DNA of 64,000 nucleotides. Source: Chitinophagaceae bacterium. GTDB taxonomy: Bacteria > Bacteroidota > Bacteroidia > Chitinophagales > UBA10324. A program made the position numbers and the translations under genes. Below the pieces are notes generated by a model that saw only the letters and a list, made by a program, of their open reading frames with translations, was not told where the DNA came from and did not search any database. The stretch covers positions 868,001 through 932,000 of the forward strand of contig JADJAG010000008.1 in NCBI GenBank assembly GCA_016704325.1, in the 5' to 3' direction. Below are positions 35,696 through 45,324 of this stretch, in pieces. Position 1 is the stretch's first letter; each line of letters starts with the position of its first letter.

Positions 35696-36119
35696 TAAAT
35701 TAGTTTGATGACGATTGAAAAATAGCTATTCAAAAAACAAATGACAAATAGAAATCGGTTTTTTGTTAAGAATATTTCAATATTATATTTCATCAACATG
35801 TCACAATACGTAGACAATTAACTTTCAACCTGATTCATATGATAAATGCTGACGGTTTATTAAGAATCGGAGCGTGTTAAACTGTTAAATGGCTAAATGG
35901 TTAAATTGTTGCGGCGAAGCCGATGTGCAATAGGTTGACCTTTTTTAACTGATTTTTCAATTTTCTATTGACATTTGATTGTTACTATAGCTATTTGTCT
36001 TAAGTCTTAAATCTTAAGTCAATATTCAATATTCAATCTGTCGTACCCCCCTACTTTTGTTTAGCCTTAAAAATTCTTTGAATTAATTACATTTGCGGCG
36101 CCTTAAAGTCGCTTTGTAG
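35696..36119. promoter_or_regulatory. Gap before the polysaccharide cluster, with short repeats and -7 elements
   Basis: Two -7-like elements face the cluster: TACTTTTG (36052-36059) and TACATTTG followed by CGG (36088-36095), the latter 25 bases before the ATG at 36120. Octamer-like words (TTAAATGG, CTAAATGG) occur at ~35880-35910 and heptamer-like words (CTTAAGT, CTTAAAT) at ~35999-36022, echoing the repeats at 1.4 kb and 47.3 kb. Confidence 0.5.
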
Positions 36120-37508
36120 ATGATTCGCGAAAAATTCAGACTGTACTCCATTGCAAACCTGCTGGGCGATATCATCCTCCTTCTCTTATCTTTCCTCATT
36201 GGTTACTTATTTATATGGGGAGAAATCAAATCAAATTTTAGAGAGCTTTTTATACAGGCCTCCATTGCCATGGTGCTTTGCTGGCTGGTAGTAGCTTATT
36301 TCCTGGAACTATACACACCCAAACGTTTCGAGCAGTTTGAAAAGTCTTTTTCGAAACACTTCCAGGCTATTGTGTTTCACGCCATGTTGCTTTCAACGGT
36401 CATCCTGCTATTCACCCCTTACACCTGGCCGGGTATCCTTTTCCTGTATGGCTATTTCTGCTTTATTATTCTCGATACCCTGCTACGTATCGGATTAATG
36501 TTCAGGTTGAGAAATGAACGCTTATCAGGAAAAAATACATTCCGGGTAATCGTAATCGGCGGGGATGGCATGGGAAAAAGGATGTTTGATACCTTGCATG
36601 ACTACACCGGATACGGATTCAAGCCACTTGGAATTTTTGATGATAAAGTTGTATCCGGTGACTATTCGTTAAACGGTACTATTGAAGACGCCAAGAAATT
36701 TGCACTGGAAGAAAAAATCGATGAAATATTTTGCGCATTACCATTACGCGAATCTGAAAGAATCAATCATTTGCTCCGCTTTGCTGAAGACAACCTGATA
36801 CGATTTAAAGTAGTGCCTGATTTCAGTGCATTTCATAACAGGAATATTACCGTTGATTTCTATGGCTTCTATCCTGTGATTTCCCTGCAACCGGAGCCGC
36901 TGTCGAATGTCTTCAACCAAATGATCAAGCGCAGTTTCGACATTGTGTTCTCTGCCCTGGTTTTCATATTCATCTTAAGCTGGCTCATTCCACTAGTAGC
37001 ACTACTTATCAAACTTGATTCCAGGGGACCGGTTTTCTATCTTCAGAACCGCTCCGGAAAAGACTACCAGATATTCAAGATTTTCAAATTCCGCACCATG
37101 ACTGTTACGGAAGGTGACACCGAATTTGTACAGGCACAGAAAAATGATGCACGCATTACCCGCGTCGGAAAATATTTACGCAAGCTGAATATAGACGAAC
37201 TACCGCAGTTTTTGAATGTTTTGCTTGGCGACATGAGTGTGGTAGGACCTCGACCCCACCCCATTAAACTCAATGAAATCTATCGCCCCATCGTTGAAAA
37301 GTACATGACACGCCACCTGGCCAAACCCGGACTTACCGGATTGGCGCAAATCAGGGGATTTCGCGGCGAGACAGCAGATCCCGAAATGATGCATGGACGG
37401 GTTGTAGCTGATGTGTTCTATATTGAGAACTGGAGTTTCCTGCTTGACATTAAGATCATTGTGCTTACTGTCTGGAATATGTTTAAGGGTGAAAAGAATG
37501 CTTATTAA
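36120..37508 (+). CDS. Polytopic undecaprenyl-phosphate sugar phosphotransferase (WcaJ/WbaP-like)
   Basis: A 462-residue initiating enzyme of surface polysaccharide synthesis. Four N-terminal membrane helices (~12-135) are followed by a Rossmann-like CoA_binding_3 domain (~140-245: FRVIVIGGDGMGKRMF) and, after another helix, the catalytic sugar transferase domain (KRSFDIVFS at ~270, FKIFKFRTMT ~322, LNIDELPQFLNVLLGDMSVVGPRPHP ~355-380). It moves a sugar phosphate from a UDP-sugar to the lipid carrier at the inner membrane. It opens a + strand cluster of nine genes. A second, minimal enzyme of the same reaction type closes it (45325). Confidence 0.92.
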   Translation: MIREKFRLYSIANLLGDIILLLLSFLIGYLFIWGEIKSNFRELFIQASIAMVLCWLVVAYFLELYTPKRFEQFEKSFSKHFQAIVFHAMLLSTVILLFTPYTWPGILFLYGYFCFIILDTLLRIGLMFRLRNERLSGKNTFRVIVIGGDGMGKRMFDTLHDYTGYGFKPLGIFDDKVVSGDYSLNGTIEDAKKFALEEKIDEIFCALPLRESERINHLLRFAEDNLIRFKVVPDFSAFHNRNITVDFYGFYPVISLQPEPLSNVFNQMIKRSFDIVFSALVFIFILSWLIPLVALLIKLDSRGPVFYLQNRSGKDYQIFKIFKFRTMTVTEGDTEFVQAQKNDARITRVGKYLRKLNIDELPQFLNVLLGDMSVVGPRPHPIKLNEIYRPIVEKYMTRHLAKPGLTGLAQIRGFRGETADPEMMHGRVVADVFYIENWSFLLDIKIIVLTVWNMFKGEKNAY

Positions 37509-37684
37509 TTGCGTCCTTAGTTGAACCGAAACTTAGCGTAGCAAGCTTTCTATGGCGGAACAGTGTTCAACTTTACTGAATAAAACTTATTACAATTAAT
37601 ACATAAATATCCGGCACTGTTGTTCTTCCGTCATCTCATGAAATTTTAATTAACCTTGCAACAGAAAGTACTGTTGTTTCACTC

Positions 37685-38716
37685 ATGAAAAAGATATCAT
37701 TCGGCGTAATTGGATTCGGTCATATTGGAAAAAGACATGCCCGGATGATACATGACCATCCGGAAGCGATGTTGAAAGCAATTGCCGATGTGGATCCTTT
37801 GCAACACGACCATGCAACAGCGAATTTTAATGTGCCTTTTTTTGATTCACTGGATGCATTGCTTTCTGAAACAGCTATTCCCGACGTAGTTTGCATCTGC
37901 ACTCCCAATGGATTACATGCTCCACTGGCTATCAAAGCCCTTGAAAAGGGTTGTCATGTTGTGATAGAAAAACCAATGGGCCTTTCCAAGGCTTCCTGCG
38001 AAGAAGTCATCTTTACCTCACTTAAAATGTCGAAGCAGGTCTTTTGTGTGATGCAAAACCGATATAGCCCGCCTTCGCAATGGTTGAAACAGGTAGTGGA
38101 AGAAAACAGGCTGGGTAAACTATTTACCGTACAGATAAATTGTTACTGGAACCGCGACGACCGGTACTACCATCCGGAAAAACAAGTGCATCCAGGTAAC
38201 TGGAAAGGCAAACAATCACTTGATGGCGGACCTTTGTTTACACAATTCAGCCATTTCATCGATATCATGTATTGGCTTTTTGGCGACATTACCGATATCA
38301 ATGCAAAATTTGCCAATAACAATCACCGGCACTCCACTGAATTCAGCGACGATAGCGGGCAGGTCAGCTTCAAATTCCTGAATGGAGGCATGGGCAGCTT
38401 CAACTACTCCACTTCTGTTTGGGACAAAAACCTGGAAAGCAGCATGACCATAATCGGGGAAAATGGAAGTATAAAAGTTGGAGGTCAATACATGGAGCAA
38501 GTTGAATATTGCCATATCCTTGATTATCAACTACCGGAAATCGCTCCTGCCAATCCACCTAACGATTATGGCGCTTATAAAGGAAGTGCAGCCAATCATC
38601 AGTATGTAATTCAAAATGTAATTGATACGCTGTTGGGCCGCTCTACCATTACTACCAATGCCCTGGAAGGTTTGAAGGTGGTTGATATTATCGAACGCAT
38701 TTATGCTTTGCGTTAA
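37685..38716 (+). CDS. Gfo/Idh/MocA family sugar oxidoreductase
   Basis: A 343-residue NAD(P)-dependent dehydrogenase: Rossmann motif FGVIGFGHIGKRH (~5-17), CICTPNGLHAPLA, the catalytic-type Lys in VIEKPMGLSK (~97), then the C-terminal alpha/beta domain with GNWKGKQSLDGGPLFTQFSHFIDIM. Its setting beside a DegT aminotransferase and an acyltransferase suggests oxidation of a UDP-sugar at C3, as WbpB/WlbA do, but the exact substrate is inference. It lies 176 bases after the initiating transferase. Confidence 0.85.
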   Translation: MKKISFGVIGFGHIGKRHARMIHDHPEAMLKAIADVDPLQHDHATANFNVPFFDSLDALLSETAIPDVVCICTPNGLHAPLAIKALEKGCHVVIEKPMGLSKASCEEVIFTSLKMSKQVFCVMQNRYSPPSQWLKQVVEENRLGKLFTVQINCYWNRDDRYYHPEKQVHPGNWKGKQSLDGGPLFTQFSHFIDIMYWLFGDITDINAKFANNNHRHSTEFSDDSGQVSFKFLNGGMGSFNYSTSVWDKNLESSMTIIGENGSIKVGGQYMEQVEYCHILDYQLPEIAPANPPNDYGAYKGSAANHQYVIQNVIDTLLGRSTITTNALEGLKVVDIIERIYALR

Positions 38717-38916
38717 GTGCAACGCATGATTGCATTCCGGGAAAATATTTCCGTTGCCACAGCAATTCAAATTGCTTCTCCTCAATTGTACTGCTGCATT
38801 CCTTTTTCTACATCCTTGCAATAGACAGCTTAATTAAAAAAAAACATCCAGGTATGTTTATCCATTACCCCCATTAAATCCTTCGCTATCCCGGAAGAAA
38901 TTACCTTAGCGTTTAC

Positions 38917-40194
38917 ATGTTGCGCTCTCTTTTCCCGCAAACCGATTTTCTTCGCAATGTACTCACACTCCTGAGCGGCACCGTGCTTGCACAGGCAATA
39001 CCCATCTTGCTGTCACCTGTACTTTCGCGCATTTATTCTCCGGAAGAGTTTGGAATATTTGCCATCTTTTCTTCCTTTGCTGCTGCGTTTGCTGCCATTG
39101 CCACCTTCCGTTACGAGTTGGCTATCATGTTACCGGAAAAGGAATCATCAGCTGTAAATCTTTTGCGACTTTCATTCATCATCACGGTACTGCTTACCGC
39201 TTTATCGTTCCTGTTCATTCTCCTTTTCTCGCATCAACTTCCAGTTTGGCTCTCTACACCTGAACTAAGTCAGATGCAGTTTTATCTTCCGCTTTTTCTG
39301 TTGTTTGCAGGTGGTGCACAGGCACTCAACTATTGGCTTTCGCGACAAAAAAAATTTCGCCTGCTTGCAGCAGGCAAGGTGAGTCAAACGGGTATCACAG
39401 GAATGGTTAGTATAGGCCTCGGTATCAACGGCTTTTCCTCTTTAGGACTCATCATCGGCTCCATAGCCGGTCAGTTTGCTGCATTGTCTATCTACTTTGC
39501 CGGTGCATGGAAGAAACTTACCACACTGGAACATTTTGTGTCGCGTAAGCTGATGCAGGAAAATTTCAGAACGTATAAGACTTTCATTACAGTGAATACC
39601 CCACATGCCTTGCTGGGTGTTTTACAGGATATCCTGGTTATTTTTCTCCTGAACTATTTCTTTTCCAAGAGCCTCCTGGGTTCTTATGCCTTTGCCTTCA
39701 GGATACTTAAAGTGCCTGCTGCATTAATCGGTGCTGCCATGTTCCAGGTTTACTTTCAAAAGGCTAGTACCTTAGTAGCCGATGGAAAAAAACTGCAATC
39801 ACTTACAAAAAGCGTTTATGTGCAGATGAGCCTGGTAGGAGTTCCTATCTTCACGGCACTGGCATTTTTTGCACCACCACTCTTTTCATGGATCTTTGGT
39901 GCATCCTGGAGAGAAGCCGGAGAAATTTCTCAACTGCTGAGTCCCTGGCTGCTGTTGAATTTCATCTTCAGCCCGGTTGCTGCGATCACGATTGTGTTGA
40001 ACAAACAACAATGGGCGATGCGGTTTGCACTAGTAGACACGCTGCTGCGATGTGCCGCTATCATCATCGGCGGCCGAATGGGTAATGCGCAACTTGCATT
40101 TGTATTACTCAGCCTTGGAAGCGGAAGTCTTTTGCTATATGCCTTGTACAGGTTCTATTACCTGCCGGTTAATGTCGAAAACAAAACTACCTAA
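38917..40194 (+). CDS. Wzx-type polysaccharide flippase
   Basis: A 425-residue integral membrane protein with about 12-14 hydrophobic helices throughout. It belongs to the polysaccharide biosynthesis/MATE-like superfamily (N-terminus RNVLTLLSGTVLAQAIPILLSP, then SRIYSPEEFGIFAIF). It would flip lipid-linked glycan units across the inner membrane. The cluster shows no obvious Wzy polymerase or Wzz/Wzc gene. Confidence 0.88.
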   Translation: MLRSLFPQTDFLRNVLTLLSGTVLAQAIPILLSPVLSRIYSPEEFGIFAIFSSFAAAFAAIATFRYELAIMLPEKESSAVNLLRLSFIITVLLTALSFLFILLFSHQLPVWLSTPELSQMQFYLPLFLLFAGGAQALNYWLSRQKKFRLLAAGKVSQTGITGMVSIGLGINGFSSLGLIIGSIAGQFAALSIYFAGAWKKLTTLEHFVSRKLMQENFRTYKTFITVNTPHALLGVLQDILVIFLLNYFFSKSLLGSYAFAFRILKVPAALIGAAMFQVYFQKASTLVADGKKLQSLTKSVYVQMSLVGVPIFTALAFFAPPLFSWIFGASWREAGEISQLLSPWLLLNFIFSPVAAITIVLNKQQWAMRFALVDTLLRCAAIIIGGRMGNAQLAFVLLSLGSGSLLLYALYRFYYLPVNVENKTT

Positions 40195-40220
40195 CCAACC
40201 GGATTGCCGGTACTGATGAT

Positions 40221-40793
40221 ATGATTCGAAAGTTTTTTCACCGTTTACGTCGATTGTTCACTGCCGACAGTATTCCCGAAATAATCTGGGGCTATACCGA
40301 TGCCCGTGGCAAGAATTTGCCACAGGTGAGAATCAGCAATACTACCTTCATTGGTAACAAAGAGAAATTACAGCTCGGAAATCATGTTTTTATCGGCCAT
40401 TACAATATGATTGATGCAAGCAACGGACTAACTATTGAAGAAGGTTGCCAGGTCACGAACTATGTTAGCATACTTACGCATTCAAGCCATATTTCCATAA
40501 GACTCTATGGAAGAGCTTATATAGATCAGCAAGACCATGCAGGCTATTATAAAGGAAGTGTCGTAATCGGAAAATATTCCTTCATCGGGCCGCATACGGT
40601 GATTATGCCGGGTTCGATCATTGGCAAAGGTTGTATCGTAAGTGCCTTCAGTTATGTAAACGGCGTTTTTCCCGATTTCTCTATTATTGCAGGCAACCCG
40701 GCTGTTGTTACCGGCGATACCCGTACACTCGACCAGCAATACCTTGATCAGCATCCGCACCTAAAGGAATTCTACAACCAATGGAGCCAATAA
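40221..40793 (+). CDS. Hexapeptide-repeat acyltransferase
   Basis: A 190-residue left-handed beta-helix protein. Isoleucine-patch hexapeptides are visible at ~50-85 (LQLGNHVFIGHYNMIDASNG) and ~120-165 (SVVIGKYSFIGPHTVIMPGS, GNPAVVTGD), and a catalytic-type His lies in LTHSSHISI. It probably O- or N-acetylates a sugar of the repeat unit. It lies 26 bases after the flippase and 10 bases before the next transferase, so it is within the operon. Confidence 0.85.
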   Translation: MIRKFFHRLRRLFTADSIPEIIWGYTDARGKNLPQVRISNTTFIGNKEKLQLGNHVFIGHYNMIDASNGLTIEEGCQVTNYVSILTHSSHISIRLYGRAYIDQQDHAGYYKGSVVIGKYSFIGPHTVIMPGSIIGKGCIVSAFSYVNGVFPDFSIIAGNPAVVTGDTRTLDQQYLDQHPHLKEFYNQWSQ

Positions 40794-40803
40794 ATTTTCT
40801 TCG

Positions 40804-41865
40804 ATGAAAAAGCTACTGCTGGTAAGTATGAATTCTGTGCATACCTATCATTTCATCCGTTTAATTGAAGGCTATTTTGACGAGATACTATTGCTCACCA
40901 ATACCGTGAATCCGGATTATGCCGGCAAAACGAAAACGGTAAACTTCAGTATCAGCAAACCTATTCAACTCTTAAAAACTGTTCCTTCGATTAAAAATAT
41001 CATCCATGAATTTCAACCTTCCATCATTCATATTCACCAGGCCAACACTGCTGCATGGCTCACATTACAAGCGGCAGGTAACCTGAAGAAAAAAACCATC
41101 GTCACTGCCTGGGGCAGCGATATACTCCTTCATCCAAAACGTGGTTTCTTTTACCGAAAGATGGTGGAGCAAATTCTTGCTTCAGCCGGCTACTTCACTG
41201 CCGATGCAAGATTCCTGGCAGAAAGCATGAATGCTCTTTCGAAAAAACATCTTCCGATAGCGATCATCAATTTCGGCATTGATCCGATCTGCACAACTAG
41301 TGAAGAATTAACACAACTGCTCGTTAAAAAAGAAAACATCATTTATAGCAACCGGTTGCATAAGAAACTCTACCGGATTGATCACATCATGCATGCATTT
41401 GCAGAATTCGTTAAAAGCCAGGACAAATCATGGAAACTGGTTATCGCCGCCACCGGAGAAGAGACAGGCAACTTGCAGAAACTTGCTGCTGATCTTGGGA
41501 TTTTGGAACAGTTAATTTTTGCAGGCTGGATTGGCCGTGAAGAGAACACTGCATGGTATAGGGCAGCAAAAATCTTCGTTAGCTATCCTGAAAGTGATGC
41601 TACTTCCGTAAGCCTTCTGGAAGCCATGAGTGCCGGTTGTATCCCTGTACTATCTGATCTTCCTGCCAATAAGGAATGGGTGATGCATGAAAAAAACGGG
41701 ATAATTACAGCGCAACTATCAGCGGCTGATTTTGAAAAAGCGTTGCCGTTATTTAAAGAGGACATCCTCCTGGCTAACTTAAATGAAATGCTCCTGCACG
41801 CAACAAAAGCACACAGCAGGAAATTATTTTTTGATCTTTATGACAGCGTCACTGCAGCAACATGA
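40804..41865 (+). CDS. Glycosyltransferase, family 4 type
   Basis: A 353-residue GT-B enzyme. The N-terminal half begins KKLLLVSMNSVHTYHFIRLIEGYF and has IIHIHQANTAAWL and AWGSDILLHPKRG. The C-terminal nucleotide-sugar half has IIYSNRLHKKLYRIDHIMHAF, AATGEETGN and the E-x7-E-like motif VSYPESDATSVSLLEAMSAG. It adds a sugar of unknown identity to the lipid-linked unit at the cytosolic face. Its stop overlaps the next start (ATGA), showing translational coupling. Confidence 0.85.
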   Translation: MKKLLLVSMNSVHTYHFIRLIEGYFDEILLLTNTVNPDYAGKTKTVNFSISKPIQLLKTVPSIKNIIHEFQPSIIHIHQANTAAWLTLQAAGNLKKKTIVTAWGSDILLHPKRGFFYRKMVEQILASAGYFTADARFLAESMNALSKKHLPIAIINFGIDPICTTSEELTQLLVKKENIIYSNRLHKKLYRIDHIMHAFAEFVKSQDKSWKLVIAATGEETGNLQKLAADLGILEQLIFAGWIGREENTAWYRAAKIFVSYPESDATSVSLLEAMSAGCIPVLSDLPANKEWVMHEKNGIITAQLSAADFEKALPLFKEDILLANLNEMLLHATKAHSRKLFFDLYDSVTAAT

Positions 41866-42977
41866 AAGTCTGCCACCTCACTTCTGTTCATCATCCTTAC
41901 GATACCAGGATATTTGTAAAAGAATGCTCCTCGCTGGCACAGGCAGGTTATGATGTTACACTTATTGCACCTGCTGATAAAGACGAAGTGAAAAATGGCG
42001 TGCACATTATTGCAGTTAATAAAAATGCTTCGCGCCCGCTGCGCATGATTACTACCGTGAATGAAGTATGGAAGAAGGCGCTTCATGTGGATGCCGAAAT
42101 CTATCACCTGCATGACCCTGAATTGCTGCGTATTGGACTGAAGTTGAAAAAAGCAGGTTACAAAGTGATCTATGATGCGCATGAAGATGTACCCCGCCAG
42201 TTGCTGGCCAAACATTACCTTCCTTCCTTTGCAAAAAAGACCATTGCTGCCGCTTTTGAACGCTACGAAAACCGTGCTGTTGCCAACTTCGACCAGGTTA
42301 TTACCGTTACACCACTATTGGAAAAACGTTTTAAAGCCCTCAACCCGAATACAGCACAAATTTGCAACTTCCCTTTGCTTCGGGAGTTCCCGGTCGCTGA
42401 TAATGTAAGCATCTTCCGCAAGAAGGAGATTTGCTATGTAGGCGGAATAACTGCAATAAGAGGCATCCGCGAAATGGTTGAAGCGCTTGACTATTGCAAC
42501 ACTACATTACACCTCGGAGGCACTTTCTCTCCACCTTCATTGCATGATGATATTGCGCGCATGCGTGGCTGGAAAAAAGTAAAAGAGCATGGTTTTATGA
42601 GCCGTGAGCAGGTGAAATCGTTGCTCGCCACCTGTTGTGCCGGACTTGTACTACTCCATCCTACAGAAAATTATGTGGATGCCTATCCTGTTAAGATGTT
42701 TGAATATATGGCGGCCGGACTGCCGGTGATCGCTTCCGATTTTCCATTGTGGAACGATATCATTTCCAGGTATGCATGCGGCATTTGTGCAGACCCGTTC
42801 AACATAGAAGCTATTGCCGCGGCGATCAATAAGATCTTAACAGACGAGGAGCTTGCACAGCAGATGGGTGTGAATGGAAGAAAAGCCATCGAATCTGTTT
42901 TCAACTGGGAACAGGAAGAAAAGAAACTGGTAGCCATCTACCGGAAACTGTTGCAACAACCCGCACACAAAAACTGA
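41862..42977 (+). CDS. Glycosyltransferase, family 4 type
   Basis: A 371-residue GT-B enzyme: MKVCHLTSVHHPYDTRIFVK, EIYHLHDPELLRIGLKLKK and VIYDAHEDVPRQLL in the acceptor half. The donor half has ICYVGGITAIRGIREMVEAL, LHPTENYVDAYPVKMFEYMA and GLPVIASDFPLW. This subgroup (HEDVP motif) often transfers N-acetylated amino sugars or galactose-type sugars, but the substrate is not determined. It overlaps the previous gene by four bases. Confidence 0.87.
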   Translation: MKVCHLTSVHHPYDTRIFVKECSSLAQAGYDVTLIAPADKDEVKNGVHIIAVNKNASRPLRMITTVNEVWKKALHVDAEIYHLHDPELLRIGLKLKKAGYKVIYDAHEDVPRQLLAKHYLPSFAKKTIAAAFERYENRAVANFDQVITVTPLLEKRFKALNPNTAQICNFPLLREFPVADNVSIFRKKEICYVGGITAIRGIREMVEALDYCNTTLHLGGTFSPPSLHDDIARMRGWKKVKEHGFMSREQVKSLLATCCAGLVLLHPTENYVDAYPVKMFEYMAAGLPVIASDFPLWNDIISRYACGICADPFNIEAIAAAINKILTDEELAQQMGVNGRKAIESVFNWEQEEKKLVAIYRKLLQQPAHKN

Positions 42978-42983
42978 TTTCGA

Positions 42984-43979
42984 ATGAAAAAAGTAAGTGT
43001 CGTAATTCCCTGTCGCAATGAAAAGGATTTTATTGAAGCCTGCATTGAGTCTGTAGCAGCGGCTGACTATCCGGAAGAATTACTTGAGATTATCGTATGT
43101 GACGGAATGAGTGATGATGGCACTGCAGCTATACTGGAAAACATTTGTAAGCGACTTCCGATTCTTAAAGTGGTAATCAATGAAAAAAAGATCACCCCTG
43201 TTGCACGCAACATCGGTATAAAAAATTCTACCGGTGAATACATTCTGATATTCGATGCACATGCGGAGATGGCACCCGGTTACATTATAGAAAATGTAAT
43301 GATCCTGGAGTCTCACCCTGAAGTCTGGTGCAGTGGTGGCCTCTGGAAGAATTGTTATACCAATAACCTTTCAAAAAATATTGCACGTGCCATGTCTTCT
43401 TCCTTCGGTGTCGGCAATGCCTACTTTCGAACCGGTCGGGGAAGTGGTTATACAGATACCGTTGGCATGCCTATGTATCGAAAAGAAGTTTTCAGTAAAA
43501 CAGGCCTCTTCGATGAAGCGCTGATACGCAACCAGGACGATGAATTTAATTACAGGCTTGAAAAAGCAGGCGGACGGATTTGGCTTACGCTGGATACTTC
43601 TGTCAATTATTATGTTAGACCTTCCTGGAGAAAACTATTCCGCCAATATTATGAATACGGTTATTGGAAAGTGTATGTAAACCGCAAACATCGCGCGGTA
43701 ACTACCCTTCGCCAACTCGTTCCGTTATTCTTTGTCATTTTCCTTGCCCAGTCTGTGATTCAATCATTCATCATATGGCGGGTGAGCAACTTTAATCTTT
43801 TTGTACTCTTGTTGTATGTTGCCATATCATTGGGTTCTGCTGTAAAATTCAGCAACAACCCGAAAGACGTGCTGCAAATCATGTACAGCTTCTTCCTGCT
43901 TCACTTTTCTTATGGTTGCGGCTATGCAAAAGGAATACTTGATTTTTTATTGCTTCGACGTAAACCATCTGTAAATTAA
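42984..43979 (+). CDS. Glycosyltransferase, family 2, membrane-associated (ExoA-like)
   Basis: A 331-residue GT-A enzyme: SVVIPCRNEKDFIEACIESV (~4-23), VCDGMSDDGT (~40), LIFDAHAEMAPGY as the DxD-like metal site (~91) and RNQDDEFNYRLEKAGG (~178). Two or three hydrophobic helices follow (~248-320), as in ExoA-type enzymes of exopolysaccharide synthesis. It starts six bases after the previous stop, in the same operon. Confidence 0.88.
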   Translation: MKKVSVVIPCRNEKDFIEACIESVAAADYPEELLEIIVCDGMSDDGTAAILENICKRLPILKVVINEKKITPVARNIGIKNSTGEYILIFDAHAEMAPGYIIENVMILESHPEVWCSGGLWKNCYTNNLSKNIARAMSSSFGVGNAYFRTGRGSGYTDTVGMPMYRKEVFSKTGLFDEALIRNQDDEFNYRLEKAGGRIWLTLDTSVNYYVRPSWRKLFRQYYEYGYWKVYVNRKHRAVTTLRQLVPLFFVIFLAQSVIQSFIIWRVSNFNLFVLLLYVAISLGSAVKFSNNPKDVLQIMYSFFLLHFSYGCGYAKGILDFLLLRRKPSVN

Positions 43980-44062
43980 ACGGTTGTTTGGCTTAATATT
44001 AATTTCGCACTGCATTTCGGCAAATAGCTTTTAGATATTCTCCACCTCATAACAACCTCCAC

Positions 44063-45283
44063 TTGATTCCTTTCAGCCCACCACATATTGATGATGCAAT
44101 TATCCGTGAAGTAACAGATGCTTTGCGATCAGGATGGATTACCACCGGACCTAAAACCAAACAACTGGAAAAAGAGCTGGCAACCTATGTTGGTGTACAA
44201 GATGTCTTGTGTCTCAATTCTGCTACTGCAGGCCTTGAGCTGATGTTGCGTTGGTTTGGTGTAAAGGAAGGCGATGAAGTAATACTCCCTGCATATACCT
44301 ATTCTGCAACTGCCAATGTTGTGATTCATTGTGGGGCAGTACCGGTTTTAGCAGATGTAAATGGTGATGATTTTAATATCGACATTCAAAAAATGGAGGC
44401 AGCCATCACCGCGCGTACCAAGGTGATAATGCCGGTAGATATTGGTGGATTGCCTTGTGACTATGCCGCCATAAACCGGGTGGTGAATGAAATGCAGCAC
44501 AAACAAAAATTTGTGCCCGCTACCGCGGAACAGGAAAAATTGGGAAGGATCATGGTTTTATCTGATGCGGCACATTCTATCGGTGCTACTTATCAGGGCA
44601 AGCGAACAGGCACCCTGGCCGATGCAACCGTATTCTCTTTTCATGCCGTAAAGAATTTAACCACGGCGGAAGGTGGTGCCGTCTGCCTGCACCTGCCTGC
44701 ACCTTTTGATAACGCTTTCATCTACCGGCAACTGAATACCAAATCTTTACACGGACAAAACAAAGATGCCCTGGCAAAAATGCAAAAGGGCAACTGGGAG
44801 TATGATATCGTGGAGGCGGGAATGAAATGCAATATGCCCGATGTGCTGGCAGCTATCGGGCTGGCCACTTTTCGATCCTATGAAAACATGCACCTTCCCA
44901 GGCGGAAACAACTGGCACACCGGTATGCTGAAGCATTCAAAGAGTTTGACTGGGCACAATTGCCGGTGATTGATACTTCAGACAAAACATCATCCTACCA
45001 TCTTTACATGCTGCGTATCAGGAACATTCATGTCACACAACGAAATGCCATCATACAAAACATCTTTGACCAGGATGTGGCCGTAAATGTCCATTTCAAA
45101 CCCTTACCATTGCTTACCTATTATAAAGAACTTGGCTATAAAATGGAAGCGTACCCTGTGGCCTTTGATAATTACTCCCGTGAAATATCACTCCCGCTTT
45201 ATGTAGATCTCACTGATGAACAGCTTGACTTAGTGGTAAAGGCAGTGATAAAAGCCCGGCATGATGTTCTTTCAGTTTCCTAG
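44063..45283 (+). CDS. DegT/DnrJ/EryC1-type sugar aminotransferase (TTG start)
   Basis: A 406-residue PLP enzyme. IPFSPPHIDDAIIREV, SGWITTGPKTKQLEKELA, LPAYTYSATANVVIHCGA and VLSDAAHSIGA are family motifs. The PLP lysine is in FSFHAVKNLTTAEGG (~198). It aminates a keto-sugar nucleotide. The start is a TTG at 44063: no in-frame ATG lies between the upstream gene and this position, and the N-terminus matches the family. With the Gfo/Idh oxidoreductase it fits a UDP-amino-sugar route; the precise sugar is inference. Confidence 0.88.
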   Translation: MIPFSPPHIDDAIIREVTDALRSGWITTGPKTKQLEKELATYVGVQDVLCLNSATAGLELMLRWFGVKEGDEVILPAYTYSATANVVIHCGAVPVLADVNGDDFNIDIQKMEAAITARTKVIMPVDIGGLPCDYAAINRVVNEMQHKQKFVPATAEQEKLGRIMVLSDAAHSIGATYQGKRTGTLADATVFSFHAVKNLTTAEGGAVCLHLPAPFDNAFIYRQLNTKSLHGQNKDALAKMQKGNWEYDIVEAGMKCNMPDVLAAIGLATFRSYENMHLPRRKQLAHRYAEAFKEFDWAQLPVIDTSDKTSSYHLYMLRIRNIHVTQRNAIIQNIFDQDVAVNVHFKPLPLLTYYKELGYKMEAYPVAFDNYSREISLPLYVDLTDEQLDLVVKAVIKARHDVLSVS

Positions 45284-45324
45284 ACTTTCCGGATAATTAG
45301 GCTAAAACAAATTCAAACCCGGTA

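Noticed and set aside
44063..44065. An upstream ATG start for the DegT aminotransferase
   Set aside because: No in-frame ATG was found in the upstream gap, and the TTG matches the usual N-terminus.
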